A DNA stretch of 64,000 nt from Paraburkholderia agricolaris (GTDB taxonomy: Bacteria > Pseudomonadota > Gammaproteobacteria > Burkholderiales > Burkholderiaceae): NCBI RefSeq assembly GCF_009455635.1, contig NZ_QPER01000001.1, forward strand, positions 558,001-622,000, in the 5' to 3' direction. Of this stretch, positions 10,294-19,485 are shown one piece after another. A model generated the notes under the pieces. The model was given only the letters and a program-made list of their open reading frames with translations. It searched no databases and was not told the origin of the DNA. The stretch's first letter is position 1. The number at the start of each line of letters is the position of its first letter. The translations under genes and the position numbers were made by a program.

Positions 10294-10998
10294 ATGCTCG
10301 AGTTCTTCGCCACCCTCCATTGGGGCGCAGTCATCCAGATCATCGTCATCGACATCCTGCTGGGTGGCGATAACGCCGTTGTGATCGCGCTCGCTTGCCG
10401 CAATCTCCCGCCCGCGCAGCGGACCAAGGGCGTGTTGTGGGGCACGGCCGGCGCGATTGTGCTGCGCGTCGCGCTAATCGCGTTTGCCGTGGTACTGCTC
10501 GACGTGCCGTTGCTGAAGTTCGCGGGCGGCCTGCTGCTGTTGTGGATCGGCGTACGTCTAATGGCGCCCGCGCATGACGCCCATGAGAACGTGAAGCCGG
10601 CCGACAAGCTCATCTCGGCGATCAAAACCATCATCATCGCGGATGCGGTGATGAGCCTCGACAACGTGATCGCAATTGCCGGCGCGGCCGAGGCGGCTGA
10701 TCCCGAGCATCGTCTCGCGCTGGTGATTTTCGGGCTGCTGGTGAGTATTCCGCTGATCGTGTGGGGCAGCCAGCTGGTGCTGAAACTGCTCGACCGCTTT
10801 CCGATCGTCATCACGCTCGGCGCGGCGCTGCTTGGCTGGATCGCGGGCGGCCTGATCATCAACGACCCGGCCGGCGACCGTTGGCCGATCCTCGATACGC
10901 CGGCGGCCGAATACGGCATGAGCATTGCCGGCGCGCTGTTCGTCGTGATCCTTGGCTACCTGCTCAAGCGCCGCAACGCGAAGGGCGCGGCCGCCTGA
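10294..10998 (+). CDS. TerC/YjbE-family integral membrane protein, probable metal (Mn2+) exporter
   Basis: The 234-residue protein has about seven membrane segments and both TerC signature acidic motifs: LLGGDNAVVIAL near residue 22 and AVMSLDNVIAIAG near residue 125. The family includes Mn2+ exporters and proteins that load manganese onto secreted enzymes. The subtype resembles YjbE. It lies behind the sucCD terminator, so it needs its own promoter. I looked for a yybP-ykoY-type manganese riboswitch in the 45-bp leader and see none. A terminator lies about 80 bp downstream. Confidence 0.88.
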   Translation: MLEFFATLHWGAVIQIIVIDILLGGDNAVVIALACRNLPPAQRTKGVLWGTAGAIVLRVALIAFAVVLLDVPLLKFAGGLLLLWIGVRLMAPAHDAHENVKPADKLISAIKTIIIADAVMSLDNVIAIAGAAEAADPEHRLALVIFGLLVSIPLIVWGSQLVLKLLDRFPIVITLGAALLGWIAGGLIINDPAGDRWPILDTPAAEYGMSIAGALFVVILGYLLKRRNAKGAAA

Positions 10999-11079
10999 CC
11001 AGCAAGTCATGACGCGACGCTAGCGCAGCGTTAGCCATCTGGCTGACTGTGTGGAACGAGCGCTGCTGGCTACGATTGA

Positions 11080-11114
11080 AACGCCTGTCCCCGATTCGAG
11101 GGGCAGGCGTTTTT
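11080..11114 (+). terminator. Rho-independent terminator after terC-like gene
   Basis: ACGCCTG-T-CCCC pairs with GGGGCAGGCGT (one bulged T) and is followed by TTTTT. It sits between the TerC gene and the pilin gene. Confidence 0.88.
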
Positions 11115-11132
11115 CGTTTCAGGAGCCTGCCG

Positions 11133-11756
11133 ATGATCGTTACTTTGCCGTACCCTCCTTATTCACAGTCCACGCCGTCCGCGCGGCGCGCATTCGAACG
11201 GGCGCGCTGGGTTGTGCCGCTCGCGCGTGCTTGCCGCTGCTTCAGTTTCGGTTTCACGCTGATCGAGTTGATGATCGTGCTCGCGATCGTCGGCGTCATC
11301 GCGGCCTATGCGATTCCGGCTTATCAGGACTACCTGGCCCGCAGCAGAGTGGGGGAGGGTCTCTCACTCGCCTCATCCGCGCGGCTTGCGGTGTCCGAAA
11401 ACGCGGCCAGTGGCAATGCGTTCGGCGGGGGTTATGCGTCGCCGCCTGCCACCCGCAATGTCGAATCCGTCCATGTCGATGACGACACCGGCCAGATCAC
11501 CGTCGCTTTCTCGACGCGCGTCGCGCCAGCCGGTTCGAACACGCTGACGCTTGTGCCCTCGGTGCCCGACAACGCCGAGGCGCCGACAGCGCGGATCGCC
11601 TTGAGCAAGGGTGTCGTGCAGGTGGGCGCCGTCACCTGGGAGTGTTTCACCGGCGGCAAAACGGCCTCCTCGCTACCGGCTCCTGGCGCCGGGCCCTCGC
11701 CAGTCGATGCGCCATCGTTGCCGTCGAATCTTGCACCACCGGAGTGCCGTTCGTAA
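11133..11756 (+). CDS. Type IV pilin (PilA-like) with an unusually long leader
   Basis: The 207-residue prepilin has the class III signal: Gly40, then [20 protein letters not shown], with Glu at mature position 5. This is followed by [13 protein letters not shown], the standard N-terminal pilin helix. The prepilin peptidase PilD should cut after Gly40. Cys171 and Cys205 can close the C-terminal disulphide loop. The stretch between them is rich in Ser, Pro and Ala and suits O-glycosylation. The ATG at 11133 has AGGAG eight bases upstream but gives a 40-residue leader; an in-frame GTG at 11214 would give 13 residues, nearer the norm, with a poor ribosome site. The next gene is a PglL-like glycosyltransferase. 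Confidence 0.85.
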   Translation: MIVTLPYPPYSQSTPSARRAFERARWVVPLARACRCFSFGFTLIELMIVLAIVGVIAAYAIPAYQDYLARSRVGEGLSLASSARLAVSENAASGNAFGGGYASPPATRNVESVHVDDDTGQITVAFSTRVAPAGSNTLTLVPSVPDNAEAPTARIALSKGVVQVGAVTWECFTGGKTASSLPAPGAGPSPVDAPSLPSNLAPPECRS

Positions 11757-11827
11757 GCAGGCGGGTGGACGATCGGGGAGCTGTTATCCGAACGTAAAAC
11801 ACTGATTTCCGGGATATTTCAGCCCAG

Positions 11828-11867
11828 CCGGCGCACAGCAGGAGGATTTTTTTGTATAGTGCGCCGG
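11828..11867 (+). promoter_or_regulatory. Inverted repeat enclosing the ribosome site and GTG start of the PglL-like gene
   Basis: CCGGCGCAC (11828-11836) is perfectly complementary to GTGCGCCGG (11859-11867). The 22-nt loop contains the Shine-Dalgarno AGGAGG at 11840-11845, and the right arm begins with the proposed GTG start codon. In RNA this would bury the start codon in a stem of 9-11 bp. A TATAGT also lies in the loop, so a DNA-level role is possible. Confidence 0.5.
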
Positions 11868-13676
11868 TTGCTGACGCCCTCCGGTTATTCGATGCCCACC
11901 CCATTTGCGCGCTACCTGTCTCTCAGTCTGTTGTCTCTTGCGTTGGTGCTGCCTTATGCAGTCGTCGGCCATACGTATCCGATTCCGACCTTCTACGCTG
12001 AATTCACGGCGCTCGCGCTGTATCTATTGATGGGTGCGGGTGTGGTGCTGCTGGTCTCGACGGCCAGGCCGCGCGTCACGTTCGCGTCGCCGGTGGTCGC
12101 GCTCGTGCCGTTGCTGTTCGGGCTGGTGCTGGTGGCGCAGTCGGTGCTGCTGCCGGTCTCGCAGCCGTCGATGAACTGGCTTGGCGGCGGGTACCTGCTC
12201 GCCGCGTTGATGGCGACGCACGCCGGCTATGGCTTCACGCGCGTCAAGCTGAACGAAACGGCGCTGCGCTGGGTTGCTGGGTCGTTGATTGTTGGCGGCC
12301 TGTTTGCGGTGTTCTGCCAGGTGATCCAGCTGTTTCACCTCGAGGCGCGTGTGTCGCCGCTGGTTGTCGCCTATAACGTGCTGATCGACCGTCGGCCGTT
12401 CGGCAACATGGCGCAGGCGAACCATCTCGCCACCTATATCTCGTTCGCGATGGCGGGCGCGCTGTTCCTCGTGCAGACACGCCGCCTTGCCGTCAGCATC
12501 TGGCTGCTTGTGTCGACGATTTTTGCCGTCGGCCTCGCGCTGACCGTGTCGCGCGGCCCGTGGTTGCAGATGGGCGTGATCGTGATCGCGGGTTTCTGGA
12601 TGGCTTTCGCCCAAACGCGTAGTCAGCCGCTTCTCCGCCGCAGCAATCGCGAATGGCTGATTCCGATCGCGTTGGCGGTGCTGTTCTTCGTCGTCAATGC
12701 GCTGGTTCGCTGGGCCAATGTCCACTATCACCTGGAACTTGCGCAGTCCGCGGCGGATCGGTTCAAGGACGCTGGCCAGATCGCGCCGCGCCTTGCGCTG
12801 TGGAAATACGGCTGGACGATGTTCAAGACGCATCCGCTGCTGGGGGTCGGCTGGGGCGAGTTTCCGAGTTACCAGTTCGAGTACGTGAAATCGCTGGGCG
12901 GTGTCGAGATTGCCAATAATTCGCACGACATCTTCATCGACCTGCTCGCGAAAACCGGTTTGATCGGCCTCGCAATCGTGCTGTTCGGCCTGATCACGTG
13001 GATCGTGCGCGTGGTTCGCGCGCCGCAAAATGCCGCTCGTGTATTTGGCATCGCGCTGATCGGCGTGCTGGTCATGCATGCGCTGGTCGAATATCCGCAG
13101 CAGTACATGTTCTTCCTGCTGCCGGCGATGTTCGTGTTCGGCTTGCTCGAAACGCGGCCGCTGCGCCTCGTGCCGGCGCGCCTGTCGTTCGGTGCGTTTG
13201 CCGTCATCGTGTTCGGCGGCATCGCTGCGCTGTATCCGGTGTATCGCGACTACGCCCGTGCCGAGGTGCTGTATTACGGCTCGCGTCCTGCCGAGCAGTA
13301 TCGGGCCGATCCGTCGTTCCTGTTTCAGGCGTGGGGCGAATACGGCATGGCGACCCTGGAGCCGATGAATTCGATGAATCTGCAACACAAGCTCGCCATG
13401 CATAAACAGGCGATCGCGTTGCTGCCGGGTGAAACCGTGCTGCGCCGGTATGCGGTGCTGCAGGCTCTGAGCGGCGATACGGCGGGCGCGTACGACACCG
13501 TCGAGCGCCTGAAAATCTTTGCTCAGGAGTTGAAGGACTGGCCGTCGCAATTGGCCTATCTGTACGAGTTGTGCGACGAGCAGAAAACGCTGACCGGTTT
13601 CAAGGCGGAACTGGTCAAGCGCTACGGCATGCCGCCGAGCGACGTCAATCAGGACGACGACAGCGACGACGATTGA
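11859..13676 (+). CDS. pglL: PglL/WaaL-family O-linked oligosaccharyltransferase
   Basis: The 605-residue polytopic inner-membrane protein has about 12 membrane helices and a soluble C-terminal part. It belongs to the Wzy_C/PglL group that transfers lipid-linked glycans to Ser/Thr of exported proteins. The conserved periplasmic motif VEIANNSHDIFIDLLAKTG and the preceding HPLLGVGWGEF are present, and a DDDSDDD tail closes the protein. Location behind a pilin gene suggests pilin as a substrate. As I recall, the homologue at the equivalent locus near recA in B. cenocepacia is a general O-glycosylation enzyme, not only a pilin ligase. The GTG at 11859 is used; ATG at 11892 is the alternative but lacks a ribosome site. 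Confidence 0.82.
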   Translation: MRRLLTPSGYSMPTPFARYLSLSLLSLALVLPYAVVGHTYPIPTFYAEFTALALYLLMGAGVVLLVSTARPRVTFASPVVALVPLLFGLVLVAQSVLLPVSQPSMNWLGGGYLLAALMATHAGYGFTRVKLNETALRWVAGSLIVGGLFAVFCQVIQLFHLEARVSPLVVAYNVLIDRRPFGNMAQANHLATYISFAMAGALFLVQTRRLAVSIWLLVSTIFAVGLALTVSRGPWLQMGVIVIAGFWMAFAQTRSQPLLRRSNREWLIPIALAVLFFVVNALVRWANVHYHLELAQSAADRFKDAGQIAPRLALWKYGWTMFKTHPLLGVGWGEFPSYQFEYVKSLGGVEIANNSHDIFIDLLAKTGLIGLAIVLFGLITWIVRVVRAPQNAARVFGIALIGVLVMHALVEYPQQYMFFLLPAMFVFGLLETRPLRLVPARLSFGAFAVIVFGGIAALYPVYRDYARAEVLYYGSRPAEQYRADPSFLFQAWGEYGMATLEPMNSMNLQHKLAMHKQAIALLPGETVLRRYAVLQALSGDTAGAYDTVERLKIFAQELKDWPSQLAYLYELCDEQKTLTGFKAELVKRYGMPPSDVNQDDDSDDD

Positions 13677-13751
13677 AGCTGGCTGCGCGCTGCGCTGTCG
13701 TGCTGTAGCCGTAGCTTCAGAGGTGCAGCGGGGCGATGACCTTGGCCGTCA

Positions 13752-14228
13752 TCAACCCGCCACCCAATCCCCCGACTTCCCGCCGTGTTTCTCCAGCACT
13801 TTCACGTCGGTGATCGTCATGCCGCGATCCACCGCCTTGCACATGTCGTACACGGTCAGCAGTCCGACCTGTACGGCGGTCAGCGCTTCCATCTCCACAC
13901 CCGTGCGCCCCAGCGTCTCCACCTGCACCGTGCAATGCACACCGGGCAGTTTTTCATCGAGATCGAAATCCACCTTGACCCGCGTGAGTGCGAGCGGATG
14001 ACATAGCGGGATCAGATCGGCAGTGCGCTTCGAGCCTTGAATCGCGGCGATGCGTGCGATGCCGATCACGTCGCCCTTCTTGGCGTTGCCGTCGCGGATC
14101 AGCGCGAAGGTCTCCGGCAGCATGCGGATCGAGCCACGCGCGACGGCGATGCGTTTGGTCTCCTGCTTGCCGCCGACGTCCACCATATGCGCCTGGCCGG
14201 CGGCGTCGAAATGAGTGAGTTCAGGCAT
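13752..14228 (-). CDS. moaC: Cyclic pyranopterin monophosphate synthase MoaC
   Basis: The 158-residue enzyme carries out the second step of molybdenum cofactor synthesis, making cPMP from the MoaA product. Family motifs are [23 protein letters not shown] at the start (cited in part as [16 protein letters not shown]), [19 protein letters not shown], the catalytic-site block [11 protein letters not shown] and [21 protein letters not shown] (here [10 protein letters not shown]) is near the end. The length is normal. It stands alone, convergent with the pglL gene and divergent from the M48 protease gene. Confidence 0.97.
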   Translation of the reverse strand: MPELTHFDAAGQAHMVDVGGKQETKRIAVARGSIRMLPETFALIRDGNAKKGDVIGIARIAAIQGSKRTADLIPLCHPLALTRVKVDFDLDEKLPGVHCTVQVETLGRTGVEMEALTAVQVGLLTVYDMCKAVDRGMTITDVKVLEKHGGKSGDWVAG

Positions 14229-14362
14229 GGTTGGGCTCCTTCAGAGGGCGCCTATCATAGCAGTGCGGTCGGGCGGCCCGGGATGATTACAATTACCCTG
14301 TGCCCGCTATCTTAGTCCGAGCGGCGGGTGTCGCTTTTCGACTTCGTCATACCGACCTCGCG

Positions 14363-16087
14363 ATGCGTTCGAAACCGTTTCTTGCTGTGCTGTTGTCTGT
14401 CGCGCTCGCGGCTCCGCCGGGCGCGTTCGCGCAATCGCGCACCGCTTCGGATACGAGCCTCGCGCTCAACACGCAGTCCGCGGAACCGCCGTTGGTAAGC
14501 GGTCCGGTCGAGACTTTCGCCGACCCGATCGTGCCGCCCGACATCGCTCAGGGTGTCTTCGGCGTGTATGGTGGCGCGCAGAGCCGCTTCTCCGGCAATA
14601 GCGGTGCGGCCACCGGCTGGCGCGCACCGATCGTCACGCAGCAACTGCCCGACCTCGGCAACGGCGGCTCCGGCTCATTGACGCCGCAAGCCGAGCGCAA
14701 GCTCGGCGAGCGCGTGATGCGCGAGGTGCGCCGCGACCCCGACTATCTCGACGACTGGCTGGTACGCGACTATCTGAACTCGGTCGCAGCAAAACTCTCC
14801 GCGGCGGCGAGCGCGCTGTACATCGGCGGCTACCGGCCGGACTTCGATCTGTTCGCGATCCGCGACCCGCAGATTAATGCCTTCTCGCTGCCAGGTGGAT
14901 TTATCGGTGTGAACACCGGCCTGATCGTGACGACGCAAACGGAGTCCGAACTCGCCTCCGTGCTCGGTCACGAGATGGGGCACGTTTTGCAGCGGCACAT
15001 TTCGCGGATGATCACCACCGGCGAACGCAGTTCCTATGCGGCACTTGCCGGCCTGCTATTCGGCATTGTGGCGGGCGTACTCGCACACAGTGGCGACCTG
15101 GGCAGCGCAATTGCGATTGGCGGCCAGGCCTATGCGGTCGACAACCAGTTGCGCTTTTCGCGCTCCGCCGAGCATGAAGCGGATCGCGTCGGCTTTCTGC
15201 TGCTGGCCGGCGCCGGTTACGATCCCTACGCGATGACGACGTTTTTCGGCCGCCTCGATCGCGCGGCCATGAGCGACACGGGCATCCCGGCCTACGCGCG
15301 CACTCATCCGCTGACTGGCGAACGGATTGCCGACATGGAGGACCGTGCGCGTCGCGCGCCATACCGGCAGCCGCATCAGACGCCCGAATACGGTTTTGTA
15401 CGGGCACGGGCGCGCCTGCTGCAGGACCGCTCGCGCAGCGAATACGCCGATGAGATTTCGCGCCTGCGCTCCGAGATCGAGGACCGCACCGCGGTGAACG
15501 TTGCCGCGAACTGGTACGGGATTGCCTATGGGCAAATGCTGCTCGAACGTTACGGTGATGCGGCGGCGTCGCTGGCTGCGTCGCGCTCGGCGTTTGCCAC
15601 CGGTGAGCGCGGTGAGGGCGGTGAAGGTGAGCTCATGCGCAGTTCGCCGAGTCTCGACGTGCTCGCGGCCGATATCGCACGCCGCGCCGGGCATGACGAC
15701 GAGGCAGCGCGTCTTGCCGAGTTTGCACAGAAGCGCTGGCCGCAGTCGAACGCCGCTATCGACATGCATATCCAGACCTTGCTGACCTTGAAGCGATTTG
15801 CCGATGCGCAGGCGCTGGCTTTGAAGGAAACGCGCGCGCAACCCGATCAGCCCGCCTGGTGGTTGTATCTCGCCCAGGCCAGTGCCGGCACTGGCGATAC
15901 GTTGACGCGCCGTCGGGCGCTGGCCGAGAAGTTCGCCCTCGAAGGGGCCTGGCCGTCGGCCATCCGGCAACTGAAGGAAGCGCGGGATATGAAGGAAATC
16001 GGCTACTACGATCTCGCGACCGTCGATGCCCGGTTACATGAGATGGAGAGCCGCTATAAAGAGGAGCGGCTTGACGAGAAGAGCTAG
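14363..16087 (+). CDS. BepA/YfgC-like M48 family periplasmic metalloprotease with TPR-like C-terminus
   Basis: The 574-residue protein has a signal peptide (cut near AFA-Q, residue 24). Its M48 peptidase domain has the zinc motif HEMGH at residues 203-207 and the third ligand in SAEHEADRVG. INAFSLPGGFIGVNTGL is the typical strand before it. The C-terminal 250 residues are helical and Ala-rich, as in the TPR domain of BepA. BepA proteins degrade or assist stalled outer-membrane proteins such as LptD. The ATG at 14363 is chosen because it begins the signal peptide; upstream codons to 14300 add no recognisable sequence. The stop overlaps the convergent neighbour by four bases. Confidence 0.9.
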   Translation: MRSKPFLAVLLSVALAAPPGAFAQSRTASDTSLALNTQSAEPPLVSGPVETFADPIVPPDIAQGVFGVYGGAQSRFSGNSGAATGWRAPIVTQQLPDLGNGGSGSLTPQAERKLGERVMREVRRDPDYLDDWLVRDYLNSVAAKLSAAASALYIGGYRPDFDLFAIRDPQINAFSLPGGFIGVNTGLIVTTQTESELASVLGHEMGHVLQRHISRMITTGERSSYAALAGLLFGIVAGVLAHSGDLGSAIAIGGQAYAVDNQLRFSRSAEHEADRVGFLLLAGAGYDPYAMTTFFGRLDRAAMSDTGIPAYARTHPLTGERIADMEDRARRAPYRQPHQTPEYGFVRARARLLQDRSRSEYADEISRLRSEIEDRTAVNVAANWYGIAYGQMLLERYGDAAASLAASRSAFATGERGEGGEGELMRSSPSLDVLAADIARRAGHDDEAARLAEFAQKRWPQSNAAIDMHIQTLLTLKRFADAQALALKETRAQPDQPAWWLYLAQASAGTGDTLTRRRALAEKFALEGAWPSAIRQLKEARDMKEIGYYDLATVDARLHEMESRYKEERLDEKS

Positions 16088-16656
16088 GCGTTTGCCGCCG
16101 GACTCTCGACAAACCCGAACCGCGCGGCCACCTCATCTCGCTGCACGCCCTGCAAAGGCAACTCGACGCCGTGGTTCCAGCGAAACACACCGCTCATCGA
16201 GTCATCGCCCAGGCTTGCGTGATCGGAGAAAACGTCGAGGTCGTGATCGTGCAAAACCGCGACCCGCGGCGGCGTCGAGCCATCGACGAACAGAATCCCG
16301 CCTTCATCGTCGACAAACACCGCCGTTGGCTCGAAAGTCCCACCGGCCTGGTCGGTCAGGGAAAGCTGCCCGGCGGCATCGGCCGACAGCCTCACCACCC
16401 ACGGCGTATAACCCAGCTCGATGTACACCCGCTGCGGACCATTCTGGAAAAACCACTGCCCGTGTTCATCGGCGTCGTAATTCCGGTTGATAAATCCGAG
16501 CAAGGCTTCATGCCGGATCGGCGTGCCGGGCGCACCGCTGGCCTGAGCAGCTTCATCCCGCATGCGCCAGTTGCCGCGCCGGTCCAGCATCAGCCAGCCG
16601 GTGCAACTCGGCACATTGGGCCACTTGGCCAAGGCCTGCTTGACGATGTCATCCAT
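16084..16656 (-). CDS. Conserved hypothetical protein
   Basis: The 190-residue soluble protein opens MDDIVKQALAKWPNVPSCTGWLMLDRRGNW and is rich in Trp, Asp and aromatic residues. The block YDADEHGQWFFQNGPQRVYI is a likely conserved core. It has no signal peptide or membrane segment. From memory such proteins are annotated in Burkholderia as a DUF2946-type family, but I am not certain of the number and no function is known. It overlaps the upstream YheT-like hydrolase gene by eight bases, so the two are co-translated. Confidence 0.75.
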   Translation of the reverse strand: MDDIVKQALAKWPNVPSCTGWLMLDRRGNWRMRDEAAQASGAPGTPIRHEALLGFINRNYDADEHGQWFFQNGPQRVYIELGYTPWVVRLSADAAGQLSLTDQAGGTFEPTAVFVDDEGGILFVDGSTPPRVAVLHDHDLDVFSDHASLGDDSMSGVFRWNHGVELPLQGVQRDEVAARFGFVESPAANA

Positions 16657-17773
16657 GATCGACGTAGCGCTCCAGATAACCGAGCACGCGCCGCGACAAC
16701 CAGTCGATGCGGCCCGGGAACGGCCCGGTCATAAAGCCGGCGTGGCCGCCATGCCGGGGTTGATCGAGTTCCACCGATGCCGATACCTCATGCTGCGCCG
16801 GCAACGCTTCGGCCGGCAAGAACGGGTCGTTGCGCGCGTTCAGCACCAGGGTCGGCACGGCGATGCCGGGCAGCAGCGGCCGCGTGGTCGCGCTGCTCCA
16901 ATAGTGATTGGTATCGCGAAAGCCGTGCAGCGGCGCCGTCACCACGTTGTCGAAGTCGTACATCGTGCGGCTTGCCAGCATCGTATCGCGGTCGAACAGC
17001 CCCGGAAACTGCAGCAGTTTCTGCTCGGCTTTCTGCTTCAGCGTCTTCAGGAAACTGCGCGTGTAGACCATGTTGAAGCCCTGCGACAACGCGCGGCCGC
17101 CCGCGTGCACGTCGATCGGCGTTGAAATTGCCGCGGCGGCCGAGAGCACCGGTACCGCATCTTCGCGCTGTTCGCCGAGCCAGCGCAGCAGCACATTGCC
17201 GCCGAGCGACACGCCCGCCGCCACGATCGGCCCGCGATGCGTGGCGCGCAGACGGCGCAGGATCCAGTCGACTTCGTTGCTGTCGGCGAGATGATAGAAC
17301 CGCGGCAACAGATTCAGCGACCCGCTGCAACTGCGAAAGTGCGGCACGACGCCGTGCCAGCCGTACTCGCGCGCGGCCGCCATCAAGGTGGCGGCGTAGT
17401 GCGAGGCGGAACTGCCTTCCAGGCCGTGAAATAGCACGAGCAGCGGCGCGTCTTCTGCCGGGGCTTGACGCACAGAGGGAGGGCTCAGTGCAGAGGCCGG
17501 TTGGCCGTCATGCACGACCCAATCGAGATCGATGAAATCGCCATCCGGCGTATCCCAGCGTTCGCGCCGGAACGCGATCGCCGGACGCCGCCCGAACAGT
17601 GACGGGACAATGGTCTGCACATGCCGGTTTGGCAGCCAGAGCGGCGCGCGGTAGAGCAGATCGACGGTGCCCTCGATGCTGCGCTCAACGGCGGCTACGG
17701 CGCGCGCTGCGCCGTTAGCGGTGGATTGATCGTGTGTTGTCCCCAGGAGGGACTTTCTGCGAGGCGTGCTCAT
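16649..17773 (-). CDS. Alpha/beta hydrolase, YheT/EMB8 family
   Basis: The 374-residue protein has the YheT layout. LWLPNRHVQTIVPSLF near residue 45 is followed by the oxyanion block LLVLFHGLEGSSASHYA. The nucleophile lies in GVSLGGNVLLRW, the acid in LNARNDPFLP and the His in HGGHAGF. The family hydrolyses carboxyl esters, but natural substrates are unknown. The ATG at 17773 is selected; the open frame continues upstream into the next gene, giving 57 residues without similarity. It is followed with overlap by a hypothetical gene, forming a two-gene unit. Confidence 0.88.
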   Translation of the reverse strand: MSTPRRKSLLGTTHDQSTANGAARAVAAVERSIEGTVDLLYRAPLWLPNRHVQTIVPSLFGRRPAIAFRRERWDTPDGDFIDLDWVVHDGQPASALSPPSVRQAPAEDAPLLVLFHGLEGSSASHYAATLMAAAREYGWHGVVPHFRSCSGSLNLLPRFYHLADSNEVDWILRRLRATHRGPIVAAGVSLGGNVLLRWLGEQREDAVPVLSAAAAISTPIDVHAGGRALSQGFNMVYTRSFLKTLKQKAEQKLLQFPGLFDRDTMLASRTMYDFDNVVTAPLHGFRDTNHYWSSATTRPLLPGIAVPTLVLNARNDPFLPAEALPAQHEVSASVELDQPRHGGHAGFMTGPFPGRIDWLSRRVLGYLERYVDHG

Positions 17774-17834
17774 GCCAGCGTCGAAGCCAAAAGGTAAAGC
17801 CGGTGAAACAAGGCGAAAAAATGCCTGCCGGGCG

Positions 17835-18281
17835 TCAGTGCAGCGACCCCTGGCCATGCCGCATCTTGGTAGCGAATTGACTGGCGGCCTCGTTCGGCAT
17901 CGGGCTCGCGTGAATATGAGCAATTCGCCACTCGCCGCGCTCATGGACCATCACGTAAGTGGTGAACACCATGGTGGGCGCCGCTTTCGGATCGGCCGGG
18001 CGATGCGCCTCGGCAATGGCGTAGACGACGGTGCCAAGACTGTCGTAGACGCGAATGTCGAGCGGCTCAATCGCAACCGGCGCGGTTTCGAGCTGGATTT
18101 GCAAGCCGGCGCGAATGCTGTCGAGGCCGTGCAGGTGGGAGCCGTCGGCGCAGATGCAGCTCACGAACTCCTCATCGATCCACAGGCCCATCAAACTGTC
18201 GATATTCATCTCCGCAACGGCCTGGTAATAGGCGTTCAACGTATCGGCGGCGGCTTCGAAGATATGGGCAAAACGTGGCAT
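17835..18281 (-). CDS. NTF2-like/SnoaL-type (DUF4440-like) protein
   Basis: The 148-residue protein fits the nuclear transport factor 2 fold: an N-terminal helix (LNAYYQAVAEMNIDSLMGLW), a strand IRVYDSLGTVVYAIAEAHR, then a C-terminal WRIAHIHASPMP. The segment ending in WRI.H.H.S is typical of SnoaL/DUF4440 proteins. These act as enzymes (isomerases, dehydratases) or binding proteins; no specific role is evident. It lies 61 bp upstream of the YheT-like gene on the same strand. Confidence 0.75.
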   Translation of the reverse strand: MPRFAHIFEAAADTLNAYYQAVAEMNIDSLMGLWIDEEFVSCICADGSHLHGLDSIRAGLQIQLETAPVAIEPLDIRVYDSLGTVVYAIAEAHRPADPKAAPTMVFTTYVMVHERGEWRIAHIHASPMPNEAASQFATKMRHGQGSLH

Positions 18282-18459
18282 GGCTCGTCAGTCTCTTGTG
18301 CGCGGCGCGCGGTTGCGGGGCAGCGGTCAGCGGGACAGTCCGGAGCACCGGACAATCGCACCCAAGCGCGAGAATGCCCGCGCCGCAAGGCGCGAACATG
18401 ACGCGACGCGCTCAGGGGCGTGCGGTGTTGCGTGCAAGTATCAGCCGAATCAGTCTGGT

Positions 18460-19485
18460 TCAACGTTGCGCAAGCAACATGCCGCGCAAATCGCCAAATA
18501 CCTGCTCGGCGCTCAACTGCTTAAGGCAGTTCAGATGCCCAAGCGGGCATTCGCGCTGGAAACAGGGGCTGCATTCGAGATGAAGCCATTGTACCTTCGC
18601 AAGCTCGGACAAGGGCGGCGTGTGGCGCGGATCGGTCGAACCGTACACGGCCACCAGCGGCCGGCGCAGCGCGGCGGCCACGTGCATCAGACCGGAATCG
18701 TTGGTGACGACGGCGCTGGCCCGCGAGATCAGCGCGCAAGCCTCGCCCAGCGCGGTCTGGCCGCACAGGTTACGCACGTTCGGCGCTTTGTCGGCAATCG
18801 CCTGGGCCAGCGGCGCGTCTTTGGGCGAGCCGAGCGCAATGATCTGCGTGTACGGGAACGACTGGCCGACGATCTGCGCGAGCGCCGCGAAATGCTCGGG
18901 CGGCCAGCGCTTGGCCGGACCGTACTCGGCGCCCGGACAGAACACCAGCAGCGGCACGCGCGTATCCAGATTGAAGCGCGCCGAGACCCGCGACGCTTCG
19001 TTCAGGTCCGCGTCGAGCCGCGGCATGGGCAAGTCGTCGGGGATCTTGGCGCCTGGCGCGTAGGCGAGGGCGGCGTAGTGGCCGACCATGGGCGGGCGCT
19101 CGTCCTTGCGCGGATTCGCGTGGCGGACGTTCAGCAAGCCGTAGCGGCTTTCGCCGGTGTAGCCGATGCGCAGCGGAATGCCCGCCATCCAGGGAATCAG
19201 CGCCGATTTGAGCGAATTCGGCAGGACATAGGCCGCGTCGTAGCCGACATCGCGCAAATCGCTCGCCAGTTGCCAGCGGCGCAGCATCTGCAGCTTGCCG
19301 TGCGCCAGGTCGGTTGCGTAGACGTCGCGGATCTCGGGCATCCGTTCGAGCACGGGCGCGACCCACGAGGGCGCGACTGCGTCGATCACGATGCGCGGAT
19401 GCAATTTCACGAGGCGCGCAAACAGCGGCTGCGCCATCAATGCGTCACCGATCCAGTTCGGTGCGATAACCAACGCGCGACGCAT
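18460..19485 (-). CDS. waaF: Lipopolysaccharide heptosyltransferase II
   Basis: The 341-residue glycosyltransferase family 9 enzyme adds the second L-glycero-D-manno-heptose to the LPS inner core at the cytoplasmic face of the inner membrane. Motifs are MRRALVIAPNWIGDALMAQPL at the N-terminus, GIPLRIGYTGESRYGLLN, the nucleotide-sugar block CPGAEYGPAKRWPPEHFA and VTNDSGLMHVAAALRRP. CFQRECPLGHLNCL near the end is the usual Cys-rich tail. Length is normal. It is separated from the zinc-finger gene upstream by 170 bp. Confidence 0.95.
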   Translation of the reverse strand: MRRALVIAPNWIGDALMAQPLFARLVKLHPRIVIDAVAPSWVAPVLERMPEIRDVYATDLAHGKLQMLRRWQLASDLRDVGYDAAYVLPNSLKSALIPWMAGIPLRIGYTGESRYGLLNVRHANPRKDERPPMVGHYAALAYAPGAKIPDDLPMPRLDADLNEASRVSARFNLDTRVPLLVFCPGAEYGPAKRWPPEHFAALAQIVGQSFPYTQIIALGSPKDAPLAQAIADKAPNVRNLCGQTALGEACALISRASAVVTNDSGLMHVAAALRRPLVAVYGSTDPRHTPPLSELAKVQWLHLECSPCFQRECPLGHLNCLKQLSAEQVFGDLRGMLLAQR

